Source of the DNA: Halomonas sp. H10-9-1
Lineage (GTDB): Bacteria > Pseudomonadota > Gammaproteobacteria > Pseudomonadales > Halomonadaceae
Direction: 5' to 3'
DNA length: 64,000 nucleotides
NCBI RefSeq assembly: GCF_040147005.1
Contig: NZ_JAMSHO010000001.1
Span: 3,100,001 to 3,164,000, forward strand
In this document: positions 17,163 through 25,394 of the stretch, in pieces
Layout of the letters: each line of letters starts with the position of its first letter
Numbering within the stretch: the stretch's first letter is position 1
Position numbers and translations under genes: made by a program
The notes under the pieces: generated by a model
The model's database searches: none
Seen by the model: only the letters and a program-made list of their open reading frames with translations
Told to the model about the DNA's origin: nothing

Positions 17163-17975
17163 ATGGATGCCATCGCCCTGGGTCCCGTCCTGCTCTCGCT
17201 GCCGCGCCTCTACGCCTTCGTGGCGGCCCTGCTGCTGCTGGGCGCCAGCGCCTGGCTGCTGGGCCTGCCCCGGCGCACCCACTCTCGCTGGTTCAATGGC
17301 CTGTTGCTGGCCTGGCTGATCGGCGCGCGAATCGGTCATGTGGCGCTCCACCTCGACGCCTATGCCGCCGCCCCGCTGGATGCCCTCAAGCTATGGCAAC
17401 CCGGCTACCACGGGCTCTGGGGCCTGATGGCCGGGCTCATCTGGACCGGCTGGTCGCTACGCGATCACCTGGGGCGGCTGGTCGGCGCCATGGCCCTGCT
17501 GGTGGTGGTCTCGTCACTCTGGCTGGCCACCGTCACCCTCGCGCCCTTCGGTGGCGGCATGGCCTTGAAGACCCTGCCCGACCTGACCCTGGAAAACCTC
17601 GAGGGCGAGACCGTCGACCTGCGCGAGCTCAAGGGCGAGCGAGTCGTGCTCAACCTGTGGGCCACCTGGTGCCCCCCCTGCCTGCGCGAGATGCCGCTGC
17701 TGGCCGAGGCCAGTGCCCGGGACGACGTTACCGTGGTGGTGGCCAACCAGGGCGAGTCGCTGCTACAGGTGGTGCGCTATCTCGACGACCAGGGGCTCGA
17801 CTTTCGCTATCCGTTGCTCGACCCGCACCAGGAGCTGATGGTGCTCAGCGAGTCCCCCGGCCTGCCCACCACCCTGCTGTTCAACGCCCAGGGTCACGCC
17901 GTGGAGCAGCATGTGGGCGAGCTGACCCGCGCACAGCTGGATCGCTGGCTGGGGCGAGAGTCATCCGGGCCTTAG
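17163..17975 (+). CDS. Membrane-bound TlpA-type thioredoxin with N-terminal Lgt-like segment
   Basis: The protein has 270 residues. Residues 1-~130 hold about four hydrophobic helices including ARIGHVALHLDAY and GYHGLWGLMAG, which resemble part of prolipoprotein diacylglyceryl transferase (Lgt). After a fourth helix (~108-125) comes a periplasmic thioredoxin domain with the active site WCPPC at 169-173 (LWATWCPPCLREMPLL) and the cis-Pro loop GLPTT near 237. This suggests a membrane-tethered disulfide reductase of the TlpA/ResA class. Transferase activity is unlikely because the Lgt fold is incomplete. There is no clear operon partner; a convergent regulator follows. Confidence 0.85.
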   Translation: MDAIALGPVLLSLPRLYAFVAALLLLGASAWLLGLPRRTHSRWFNGLLLAWLIGARIGHVALHLDAYAAAPLDALKLWQPGYHGLWGLMAGLIWTGWSLRDHLGRLVGAMALLVVVSSLWLATVTLAPFGGGMALKTLPDLTLENLEGETVDLRELKGERVVLNLWATWCPPCLREMPLLAEASARDDVTVVVANQGESLLQVVRYLDDQGLDFRYPLLDPHQELMVLSESPGLPTTLLFNAQGHAVEQHVGELTRAQLDRWLGRESSGP

Positions 17976-18005
17976 CCCGCTCACCGGGATATGCGGGCTT
18001 AACGC

Positions 18006-19460
18006 TCAGCCCGACACCTCGCCCCTGGCAATCCTCAGGCCATGCTTGTGGAGCTTGCGCACCACGCTCGGCTGGCTGATACCCAGGCGCCTGGCGATGG
18101 CATAGGTCGAGCCCAGCTCGCCGCACAGCCCCGCCAGGATGGCGCGCTCGGTGCGCGCCAGGGCCGAGGCCAGCGACTCATCCTCCCCCAGCACCGGGGC
18201 AGGCTCGGCCGCCACCGGCTCGGAGCTCGATTCGGCCAGCTCTGCAGCACTCGACTCCGTCACCGGGTGCGGGATCCCACTCAGCTCCTGATGCCGAATG
18301 ACATCACCCGCTGCCGATAGCCAGGCTCGCTCCAGGACATTTTCCAGCTCGCGCACATTGCCCGGCCACTCCCAGCCCATCAATGATTGCCACACGTTGC
18401 GCGCCAGCATCTTATCGCGCCCGTAGCGCCGATTGAGACGCCCGAGCTGACGCTCGACCAGCCCGGGGATATCCTCGCGACGCTCACGCAGGGGGGGCAG
18501 GGTGACCGGGATCACGTTCAGTCGGTAGTAAAGATCGAGCCGAAACAGCCCCTCCTCCACCCGCGCCGAGAGGTCCTGGTTGGTGGCCACCACCAGGCGA
18601 AAGTCCACGCGCCGCGGCGCGCTGTCGCCGAGGCGCGTGATGGTGCCGTCCTGAATGGACTTGAGCAGCTTGGTCTGCACCGCCAGGGGCAGCTCGCCGA
18701 TCTCATCGAGGAACAGGGTGCCGCCCTCGGCCTGCTCGATCAGCCCCACACGCCCACCGGGGGCTGCACCGGAGAAGGCCCCGGGGCGGTAGCCGAACAT
18801 CTCCGACTCGAACAGGCTCTCGGGAATGGCAGCGCAGTTGACGTCGATGAAGGGGCCTTCGCAACGCGAGCTCCAGCAGTGAAGCTGGCGGGCGAAGGCG
18901 GTCTTGCCCACCCCGGACTCCCCCAGCATCAGCACGGAGGCATCGGTAGGGGCGACCCGGCGCAGCAGCAAGGCCACCTCACGCATCAGCGGACTCTTCA
19001 CCTCGAGGCCGTCCAGCTCCGCTTCCAGCGTCTCGGCATCGACCTCCAGCGCGTGCCCTCGCCTGAGGTGCTCGCTGAAGCGGCGCTGCAGCAACGCATA
19101 CTCCTGCTGCAGCAGCTGCAGGTCGGTCATGTCCATGGAGCGGCTCACCACCGCCACCAGCCGCTCGCCCTCGAACACCGGGTGGGCCTGGGCGATGACC
19201 CGACGCCCGGTGCCGGTACGCTGCTCCAGCTGCACTGGCTTGCCCGTACGCATGACCTCCAGGCTCACCGAAGGCGTCAGCACACCGTCGGCCTCCAGCT
19301 GCTGGACGCTGGTCGCACAGAGGGCTTCACAGGACATCCCATAGACCGCCGCCGCCCCGGGACTGACGTCTCGTATGCGGCCATCGGGCGCAACGATAAA
19401 GAAGTGATCATAGGCGGTGTCGATGATGGTCTTGAGGATCAGGGCATCATGCTCGGGCAT
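18006..19460 (-). CDS. Sigma-54-dependent transcriptional activator (PAS - AAA+ - Fis-type HTH)
   Basis: An enhancer-binding protein of 484 residues. It has an N-terminal PAS-like sensor (~10-110, FIVAPDGRIRDVSPGAA) and a short coiled linker. The AAA+ domain carries Walker A GESGVGKT at 180-187, GAFSGA at 227-232 (the sigma-54 contact loop, usually GAFTGA), Walker B GTLFLDEIGEL and the arginine-finger region RLDLYYRLNVIPVTLPPLRER. The C-terminal helix-turn-helix (~440-478, STYAIARRLGISQPSVVRKL) is TyrR-like. It is divergent from the ureohydrolase gene, whose promoter is of the -24/-12 type, so it is the obvious activator. One dyad lies 21 bp before its own start, which allows autoregulation. 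Confidence 0.92.
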   Translation of the reverse strand: MPEHDALILKTIIDTAYDHFFIVAPDGRIRDVSPGAAAVYGMSCEALCATSVQQLEADGVLTPSVSLEVMRTGKPVQLEQRTGTGRRVIAQAHPVFEGERLVAVVSRSMDMTDLQLLQQEYALLQRRFSEHLRRGHALEVDAETLEAELDGLEVKSPLMREVALLLRRVAPTDASVLMLGESGVGKTAFARQLHCWSSRCEGPFIDVNCAAIPESLFESEMFGYRPGAFSGAAPGGRVGLIEQAEGGTLFLDEIGELPLAVQTKLLKSIQDGTITRLGDSAPRRVDFRLVVATNQDLSARVEEGLFRLDLYYRLNVIPVTLPPLRERREDIPGLVERQLGRLNRRYGRDKMLARNVWQSLMGWEWPGNVRELENVLERAWLSAAGDVIRHQELSGIPHPVTESSAAELAESSSEPVAAEPAPVLGEDESLASALARTERAILAGLCGELGSTYAIARRLGISQPSVVRKLHKHGLRIARGEVSG

Positions 19461-19480
19461 CGGCGATTCATTCCTGGATC

Positions 19481-19534
19481 GTGATCCATTATTGTATCAC
19501 GCCACTCTCGCCTATCGATCCAGAATTGAATCAC
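19481..19534. promoter_or_regulatory. Two upstream activator sites between regulator and ureohydrolase
   Basis: Site 1 (19481-19500) is GTGAT-N10-ATCAC. Site 2 (19515-19534) is TCGAT-N10-ATCAC. The 18-bp cores GATCCA..ATTG.ATCAC are nearly identical and their starts are 34 bp apart, about three helical turns. They lie ~75-125 bp before the -24 element, a usual distance for an enhancer-binding protein. Confidence 0.65.
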
Positions 19535-19606
19535 CCGCCCCGCCCCCACGCCCCGACATCGCATCATCCCACCCTATTTTCAATCTTTGGTCTAACGAAA
19601 TCGGCA

Positions 19607-19623
19607 TTGGCACGCATCCTGCT
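19607..19623 (+). promoter_or_regulatory. Sigma-54 promoter of the ureohydrolase gene
   Basis: TTGGCACG-CATC-CTGCT matches the sigma-54 consensus TTGGCACG-N4-TTGCW except for one base. GG (19609-19610) and GC (19621-19622) are exactly 12 bp apart. The start site would be near 19634, about 58 bp before the ATG. Confidence 0.85.
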
Positions 19624-19691
19624 TTTCCAGGGGTATCGCACCGACCTCACGTCGGCCGGGCATATCAACCAGCTTTAAACAGGAGCCCTCC

Positions 19692-20642
19692 ATGAGCGAC
19701 TTCAACCAGCCCCTCGGCGGCAACGAGATGCCGCGTTTCGGCGGCCCCGCCACCATGATGCGCCTGCCGACCCAGGAGAGTGCTGCCGGCCTCGATGCCG
19801 CCTTTATCGGCATCCCGATGGATATCGGCACCTCCAACCGGCCAGGCACCCGCCTGGGGCCACGCCAGATTCGTGATGAGTCACGCATGCTGCGCCCCTA
19901 CAACATGGCCACCCGCGCGGCTCCCTTCGACAGCCTGCAGGTAGCGGACATCGGCGACGTGCCGATCAACACCTTCAACCTGCCGAAGAACCTGGACATC
20001 ATCAGCCGCTTCTACGACGACGTCCTGGCCCATGACTGCGTGCCGCTGACCCTGGGCGGCGACCACACCCTGACCTGGCCGATCCTGCGCGCCATCGCCA
20101 GGAAGCATGGCCCGGTCGGCCTGATCCATATCGATGCCCACGCCGACGTCAACGAGCACATGTTCGGCGAGGAGGTCGCCCACGGCTGCCCCTTCCGTCG
20201 CGCCCAGGAAGAAGGGCTGCTGGACGCCAACCGCGTGGTGCAGATTGGCCTGCGCGGCACCGGCTACGCCGCCGAGGACTTCGACTGGTGTCGTCAGCAG
20301 GGCTTCCGCGTCGTCCAGGCCGAGCAGTGCTGGCACAAGTCGCTGGCGCCGCTGATGGCCGAGGTGCGCGAGCAGATGGGCGACGGCCCGGTGTATATCT
20401 CCTTCGACATCGATGGCCTCGACCCCTCCGTCGCCCCCGGCACCGGCACCGTGGAGATGGGCGGCCTGACCGCCGCCCAGGGCCTGGAGATCGTGCGTGG
20501 CGCCCAGGGGCTCAACATCGTCGGCGGTGACCTGGTCGAGGTGGCCCCGCCCTACGACCCCAGCGGCAATACCGCCTTGATGGGCGCCACGCTGCTCTAC
20601 GAGATGCTGTGTGTCCTGCCCGGCGTCAAGCGCCGCGACTGA
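19692..20642 (+). CDS. gbuA: Agmatinase-family ureohydrolase, probably guanidinobutyrase
   Basis: A binuclear-manganese hydrolase of 316 residues that releases urea from a guanidino compound. Metal ligands are visible: His125 (GGDHT), Asp148, His150, Asp152 (DAHAD), Asp239 and Asp241 (SFDIDGLD). The N terminus (QPLGGNEMPRFGG, ATMMRLP) and the stretch RPYNMATRAAPFDSL closely match, from memory, Pseudomonas aeruginosa GbuA, which turns 4-guanidinobutyrate into GABA and urea. Automated annotation would probably call it agmatinase (speB). An aldehyde dehydrogenase remnant downstream fits guanidinobutyraldehyde oxidation. Expression should need sigma-54 and the divergent activator. The substrate is inferred. 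Confidence 0.88.
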   Translation: MSDFNQPLGGNEMPRFGGPATMMRLPTQESAAGLDAAFIGIPMDIGTSNRPGTRLGPRQIRDESRMLRPYNMATRAAPFDSLQVADIGDVPINTFNLPKNLDIISRFYDDVLAHDCVPLTLGGDHTLTWPILRAIARKHGPVGLIHIDAHADVNEHMFGEEVAHGCPFRRAQEEGLLDANRVVQIGLRGTGYAAEDFDWCRQQGFRVVQAEQCWHKSLAPLMAEVREQMGDGPVYISFDIDGLDPSVAPGTGTVEMGGLTAAQGLEIVRGAQGLNIVGGDLVEVAPPYDPSGNTALMGATLLYEMLCVLPGVKRRD

Positions 20643-20721
20643 TACACCCCGGGGCCGGGGAGAGGCCCTGTCAACAGCCGACATGGCGCCCCTGCAACGG
20701 GCGCCCACCATTACAACAGCA

Positions 20722-21882
20722 ATGAGTAATCATCCCATGTCCTCCCACCTGCACTCCGCCGACAAGATCGCGACCGAAGGGGGCAATCTCAGCGCCCACG
20801 GCCTGATCAAGTTCCTGCTCCCGTCACTGATCGGTATCCTGCTGTTCCTGGTGCCCTTCTCAGTGGGTGACACCATCAATATCGGCATGGGCCTGGCCGC
20901 CGACTGGCTCAAGGCAGCCCTCGGTGACACCCTGCCCGCCATCGCCACCGTGGTGCTCTGCCTCTCCATCCTGCTGACTCTCCTGGTCAAGCTGACAAGG
21001 CCCGGCTGGGCACGCCAGGGTGCGATGAAGGAGCTCTTCGATATCTCGCTGCTATGGGTGGTGATGCGTGCCCTCGGCGCCCTGTTCGCGCTGATGACCT
21101 ATTTCCAGGTCGGTCCGGAGATGGTCACCGCCTCCTTCACCGGCGGCGTGATGCTCAACGACCTGGCGCCGGTCCTGCTGACCTTCTTCTTCTTCGCCGC
21201 CATTCTGCTGCCCTTCCTGGTGGATTTCGGCTTCATGGAGTTCATCGGCTCCATGGTGCGCGTCCCCTTCCGCAAGATCTTCGGCCTGCCGGGGCGCAGC
21301 GCCATCGACGCGACCGCCTCCTGGATGGGCTCGGGCGTCGTCGGCGTGCTGATCACCACCCAGCAGTACGAACAGGGCTTCTATAACGCCCGCGAGGCCT
21401 CGGCCATCGCCACCAACTTCTCCATCGTCTCCATCGCCTTCGCCCTGCTGGTGACCAGCTTCATCGGCATCAACCACCTGTTTGTTCCCTTCTACCTGAC
21501 CGTGGTGGTCGCCGGCCTGGTGGCGGCCGTGATCGTGCCTCGCCTGCCGCCCCTGTCACGCAAGCCCAACACCTACTACGAGCCAGTCGGCTGCCGGATC
21601 CAGGAGGAGAACACCGGCAATCAGAACCTGCTGCGCTACAGCCTGGGCATTGCCGTGGCGCGTGCCGAGAAGGCTCCGGGTCCGCTGCAGCTGGCACGCC
21701 TGGCGCTGTTCAACGTCGCCGACATCTTCTTCGGCCTGCTGCCGCTGGTCATCGCCATCGGCACCGTGGCGCTGATCCTGGCCGAGTTCACCTCGCTGTT
21801 TACCTGGCTCTCCATGCCCATGGTGCCGATACTCGAGTGGATGGGCCTGCCCGAAGCCGAGGCCGCCGCGACGGCCGCCATC
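20722..21882 (+). pseudogene. YjiH-family (Gate-domain) membrane protein, 3' end deleted
   Basis: The first ~387 codons encode a polytopic membrane protein of the YjiH/nucleoside-recognition (Gate) type. Hydrophobic segments include FLLPSLIGILLFLVPFSVGD, and there are conserved GRSAIDATASWMGSGVVGVL and MGLPEAEAAATA blocks. At about 21880 the reading runs into the 3' part of an aldehyde dehydrogenase gene in another frame and ends at 22095 after ~70 unrelated residues. The missing C terminus normally holds the last helices. The start may be 20722 or 20737; neither has a strong ribosome binding site. In related bacteria this gene type accompanies agmatinase-family genes, suggesting a transport role for the guanidino substrate or its product. 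Confidence 0.82.
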
Positions 21883-22259
21883 GCGACCTGCCCGACCAGG
21901 GTGAATTCGTCGCCCCAACGCTCTATCGCGACGTGCCGACCAGCAGCCGCCTGTGGCGGGAGGAGATATTCGGGCCGGTGCTGTGCGCCCGCAGCGTGGC
22001 CAGCGAGGCCGAGGCGATCGAGCTGGCCAACGATTCACCCTTCGGGCTCGCCGCCACGGTCATCTCGGGCGATAACGAGCGTGCCCGCCGGGTAGGGCGC
22101 GCCCTGCGTGCCGGCAGCATCTGGTTCAACAGCGAGCAGCTGGTGATGCCCGAGGCCGGCTGGGGCGGCTTCGGGATCAGCGGCATCGGTCGAGAACTGG
22201 GTCCCTGGGGGCTGGCCGGCTATCTGGAGGTCAAGCACCTGATCGGACCGCAGGGCTGA
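21883..22259 (+). pseudogene. Aldehyde dehydrogenase, C-terminal remnant
   Basis: About 125 codons remain of a ~490-residue NAD(P)-aldehyde dehydrogenase. The conserved EEIFGPVL block, the NDSPFGLAATV segment and the C-terminal ISGIGRELGPWGLAGYLEVK are clear. The Rossmann fold, catalytic Cys and general-base Glu are gone. There is no start codon or ribosome binding site of its own. It is joined directly, out of frame, to the truncated YjiH-type gene, so one deletion removed the end of the first gene and about three quarters of the second. The intact enzyme may have oxidised 4-guanidinobutyraldehyde or a similar aldehyde. Confidence 0.85.
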
Positions 22260-22445
22260 CGCCCCCTCCGGCGCCATCGACGCCCCGGCCCTGTGGTCGG
22301 GGCGCTGTCGTCGAGGGCCGGCATCAACGGCAACATCCGAGGCTTAAGCCGCGTCGAGCTTTGCTGTAAGATACCGCGCCTTTGTCCCAGGTCGCCCCTT
22401 CCCTGCGGCCATGAGCGCACCCTGTTACAGCACCCTCGAGGCATC

Positions 22446-25394
22446 ATGAGCGACTTCACCCCCGGTCAGCGTTGGATCAGCGACGGCGAGGCCGAACTCG
22501 GCCTAGGCACCATCCTCAACTGTGACCCGCGCAGCGTGACCGTGCTGTTCGGCGCCAGCCAGGAAACCCGCACCTACAGCAGCCGCCAGGCCCCACTCAC
22601 GCGCGTGGCCTTCGGCAGCGGCGATCGCATCCGCGCCGCCGAAGGCTGGACGCTGACCGTCGATGACACCAAGGAGGTCGGTGGCCTGATCGTCTATATC
22701 GGCGAAAACGAACAGGGTGAGCTCACCGAACTTTCCGAGGCGCGCCTGGCCGACAGCATGCAGTTCGACCAAGCCCGCGACCGCCTGCTCACCGGCCAGG
22801 TCAACCGCAACGACTGGTTCGACCTGCGCTTTCGCACCCTGCATCACTACCACCGCGTGGAGCAGAACCCGGCGCTGGGCCTGGCCGGCCCGCGCATCGA
22901 CCTGATTCCCCACCAGCTCTATATCGCCGACGAGGTCTCCCGGCGCCACGCCCCCAGAGTGCTGCTGGCCGACGAGGTAGGACTGGGCAAGACCATCGAG
23001 GCCGGCCTGATCCTGCACCGCCTGCTGCTCACCGGCCGCGCCGAGCGCGCGCTGATCCTGGTGCCGGCGAGCCTGACTCACCAGTGGCTGGTGGAGCTGC
23101 TGCGCCGCTTCGCCCTGGAGGTGACCCTGCTCGACGAGCAGCAGAGCCAGGCCCACGGCGACACCAACCCCTTCGAGGCCGGCCAGCTGGTGCTGGCCAG
23201 CCAGGACTGGCTGTTCGCCAACCCCCATCGCCAGGCCCAGGCTCAGGCCTGTGCCTGGGACCTGCTGATCGTTGACGAGGCCCACCACCTGGACTGGAGC
23301 GAGGAACAAGTGGGGCCTGGCTATGCCTGCGTGGAGGGCCTCGCCGCCGGGAGCGAGGGGCTGCTGCTGCTCACCGCCACCCCGGAGCAGATGGGCATGG
23401 AGAGCCACTTCGCCCGCCTGCGCCTGCTCGACCCCAACCGCTACCACAGCCTGGCCGCCTTCCGCGAGGAGGAGTCCCACTATGTGGCGGTGGCCGAGGC
23501 GATCGACGCCCTGGAGCGCCTGCCCGGCCTTGCTGCGGATCGCGAGCGCATCGCCGCGGTGATCGACGAGCCCGACGGCCTGGCGCTGCTCGACACCCTG
23601 ACCGACCCCGAGCGCGGCGATGACCAGCATGCCGCCGCCCGCAACCAGCTGCGCGAGGCGCTGCTCGACCGCCACGGCACCGGCAGGGTGATGTTCCGCA
23701 ACAGCCGTCGCCATGTGGGCGGCTTCCCCGAGCGCCGCCTGCATGTCACCGAGCTTGCGCCCCCCGCCGCCTATCGCCGGGTGCTGCGCAAGCTGGGTCA
23801 CGACGAGGACTATCTCGACGACCTGCTGATCGAGAGCGGCCTCGACCACCCCGAGGTGCTGATCTACCTGGACGCCATATACCGCGCCCTATCCGATGAC
23901 CCGCTCAACGAGGAGCCCTGGTGGCAGATCGATCCGCGGGTCAGTTGGCTGCTGGAGCGCCTGGCCGACGATGATGAGGGGGGGCTGGCCGGCGACAAGG
24001 TGCTGGTGATCGCCCACGACCGCGAGACCGCCCAGGGGCTGGCCGAGGCGTTGCGCGTGCTGGGGGGCTATCACGCCCCGGTGTTCCACGAGGGGCTCTC
24101 GCTAGTGGAACGCGATCGCGCCGCGGCGGCCTTCGCCGATGAGGAGGAGGGCTGCCAGGTACTGGTGTGCTCGGAGATCGGCTCCGAGGGGCGTAACTTC
24201 CAGTTCTGCCGCCACCTGGTGATGTTCGACCTGCCGCTGCACCCGGATCAGCTGGAGCAGCGCATCGGCCGCCTCGACCGCATCGGCCAGCGCCACGCCA
24301 TCGAGATCCACGTGCCGGTGTTCGCGGCCAGCCCCGGCGAGAAGCTGCTGCGCTGGTACCGCGATGGCATGGACGCCTTCAGCACCCCCCACGGCATCGG
24401 CAACGAGATCTTCGATGCCTTCGGCGACGCCCTGGCCGATGCCCTGCTCGATGATGAGGCGCTCGACGAGGTAGTGACGGAGACCCGGGCACTGTTCGAG
24501 AGCCGCCTGGCCGAGCGCGAAGCCGGCCGCAACCGCCTGCTGGAACTCAATGCCTGCCGGCACGAGCGTGCCGCGGCGGTGGCCGCGGCGATCGGCGAGC
24601 TGGATGAGGACCGCGCCCTGCCCCGCTACCTGGACCTGGCGCTGGATATCTTCGGTGTCGATAGCCAGGAGCTGGGTGGCGGCATCCAGCACCTGGTGGC
24701 GGGCCCGCAGATGCTCGACGGCCTACCGGGCCTCGCCAAAGGGGAAGAGGGCTTCTCCGCCACCTTCTCCCGGACGCGGGCGCTGGCCCGGGACGACATC
24801 CAGCGGCTCTCCTGGGAGCACCCCATGGTGCGCGAAATGATGGGGCGCATCCTCGACGGCAGCATGGGCAACACCGCCCTGGCGCTGCTCAGGCATCCGT
24901 CGCTGCCACCCGGACGCATGATGGTGGAACTGATCTACCGCACCCACTGCCCGGCACCGAAGAAGCTGCACCTCAACCGCTTCCTGCCGCCCACCGCGGT
25001 GCGCGTACTGCTCGACGAGTCCGGTGCCAACCTGACCGACAAGATCTCCTTCACCGGGCTCTCGAAGAACCTGCAGAAGGTCAAGAAGGCCATGGCCCGG
25101 GATCTGATCCGCAGCCGCCTGGAGCCGCTGCGCGAGCTGCTCGATCGCGGCGAGGGCGAGGCGGAGCGCGAGCTGCCCTCCATCGTCGAGGCCGCCCAGG
25201 TGCGGATGCGCGAAGAGCTCGACGGCGAGTTGTCGCGCCTCACCGCGCTGGCACGCCGCAACCCAGCGGTGCGCGAGGAGGAGCTGGCGGCGCTGCGCGA
25301 CGAGCGCGCCGCCCTGGACGCGGCCATCGAAGGGGCGCGGCTGCGCCTGGACGCCGTCCGGGTCATCGTCACGGTGGGTGAGGAGACGCGCTAG
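22446..25394 (+). CDS. rapA: RNA polymerase-associated ATPase RapA (HepA)
   Basis: A Swi2/Snf2-type protein of 982 residues that recycles RNA polymerase after transcription. N-terminal Tudor-like domains (GQRWISDGEAELGLGTIL) come first. Helicase motifs follow: I as LADEVGLGKTIEAGL, II as DEAHH, III as LLTATPEQ, and V/VI with EIGSEGRNFQFC and QRIGRLDRIGQ. The C-terminal RapA domain ends in a coiled region. The start ATG at 22446 (MSDFTPGQRW) matches the family; earlier in-frame codons are not conserved. Its TAG stop lies in a CTAG shared with the stop of the convergent gene. Confidence 0.96.
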   Translation: MSDFTPGQRWISDGEAELGLGTILNCDPRSVTVLFGASQETRTYSSRQAPLTRVAFGSGDRIRAAEGWTLTVDDTKEVGGLIVYIGENEQGELTELSEARLADSMQFDQARDRLLTGQVNRNDWFDLRFRTLHHYHRVEQNPALGLAGPRIDLIPHQLYIADEVSRRHAPRVLLADEVGLGKTIEAGLILHRLLLTGRAERALILVPASLTHQWLVELLRRFALEVTLLDEQQSQAHGDTNPFEAGQLVLASQDWLFANPHRQAQAQACAWDLLIVDEAHHLDWSEEQVGPGYACVEGLAAGSEGLLLLTATPEQMGMESHFARLRLLDPNRYHSLAAFREEESHYVAVAEAIDALERLPGLAADRERIAAVIDEPDGLALLDTLTDPERGDDQHAAARNQLREALLDRHGTGRVMFRNSRRHVGGFPERRLHVTELAPPAAYRRVLRKLGHDEDYLDDLLIESGLDHPEVLIYLDAIYRALSDDPLNEEPWWQIDPRVSWLLERLADDDEGGLAGDKVLVIAHDRETAQGLAEALRVLGGYHAPVFHEGLSLVERDRAAAAFADEEEGCQVLVCSEIGSEGRNFQFCRHLVMFDLPLHPDQLEQRIGRLDRIGQRHAIEIHVPVFAASPGEKLLRWYRDGMDAFSTPHGIGNEIFDAFGDALADALLDDEALDEVVTETRALFESRLAEREAGRNRLLELNACRHERAAAVAAAIGELDEDRALPRYLDLALDIFGVDSQELGGGIQHLVAGPQMLDGLPGLAKGEEGFSATFSRTRALARDDIQRLSWEHPMVREMMGRILDGSMGNTALALLRHPSLPPGRMMVELIYRTHCPAPKKLHLNRFLPPTAVRVLLDESGANLTDKISFTGLSKNLQKVKKAMARDLIRSRLEPLRELLDRGEGEAERELPSIVEAAQVRMREELDGELSRLTALARRNPAVREEELAALRDERAALDAAIEGARLRLDAVRVIVTVGEETR

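Noticed and set aside
22260..22445. Terminator or promoter between the dehydrogenase remnant and rapA
   Set aside because: A CGCCCCG/CGGGGCG hairpin at 22281-22304 lacks a T run, and promoter-like boxes (TAAGAT near 22366) have no good -35 partner. Nothing firm can be called in this 186-bp gap.
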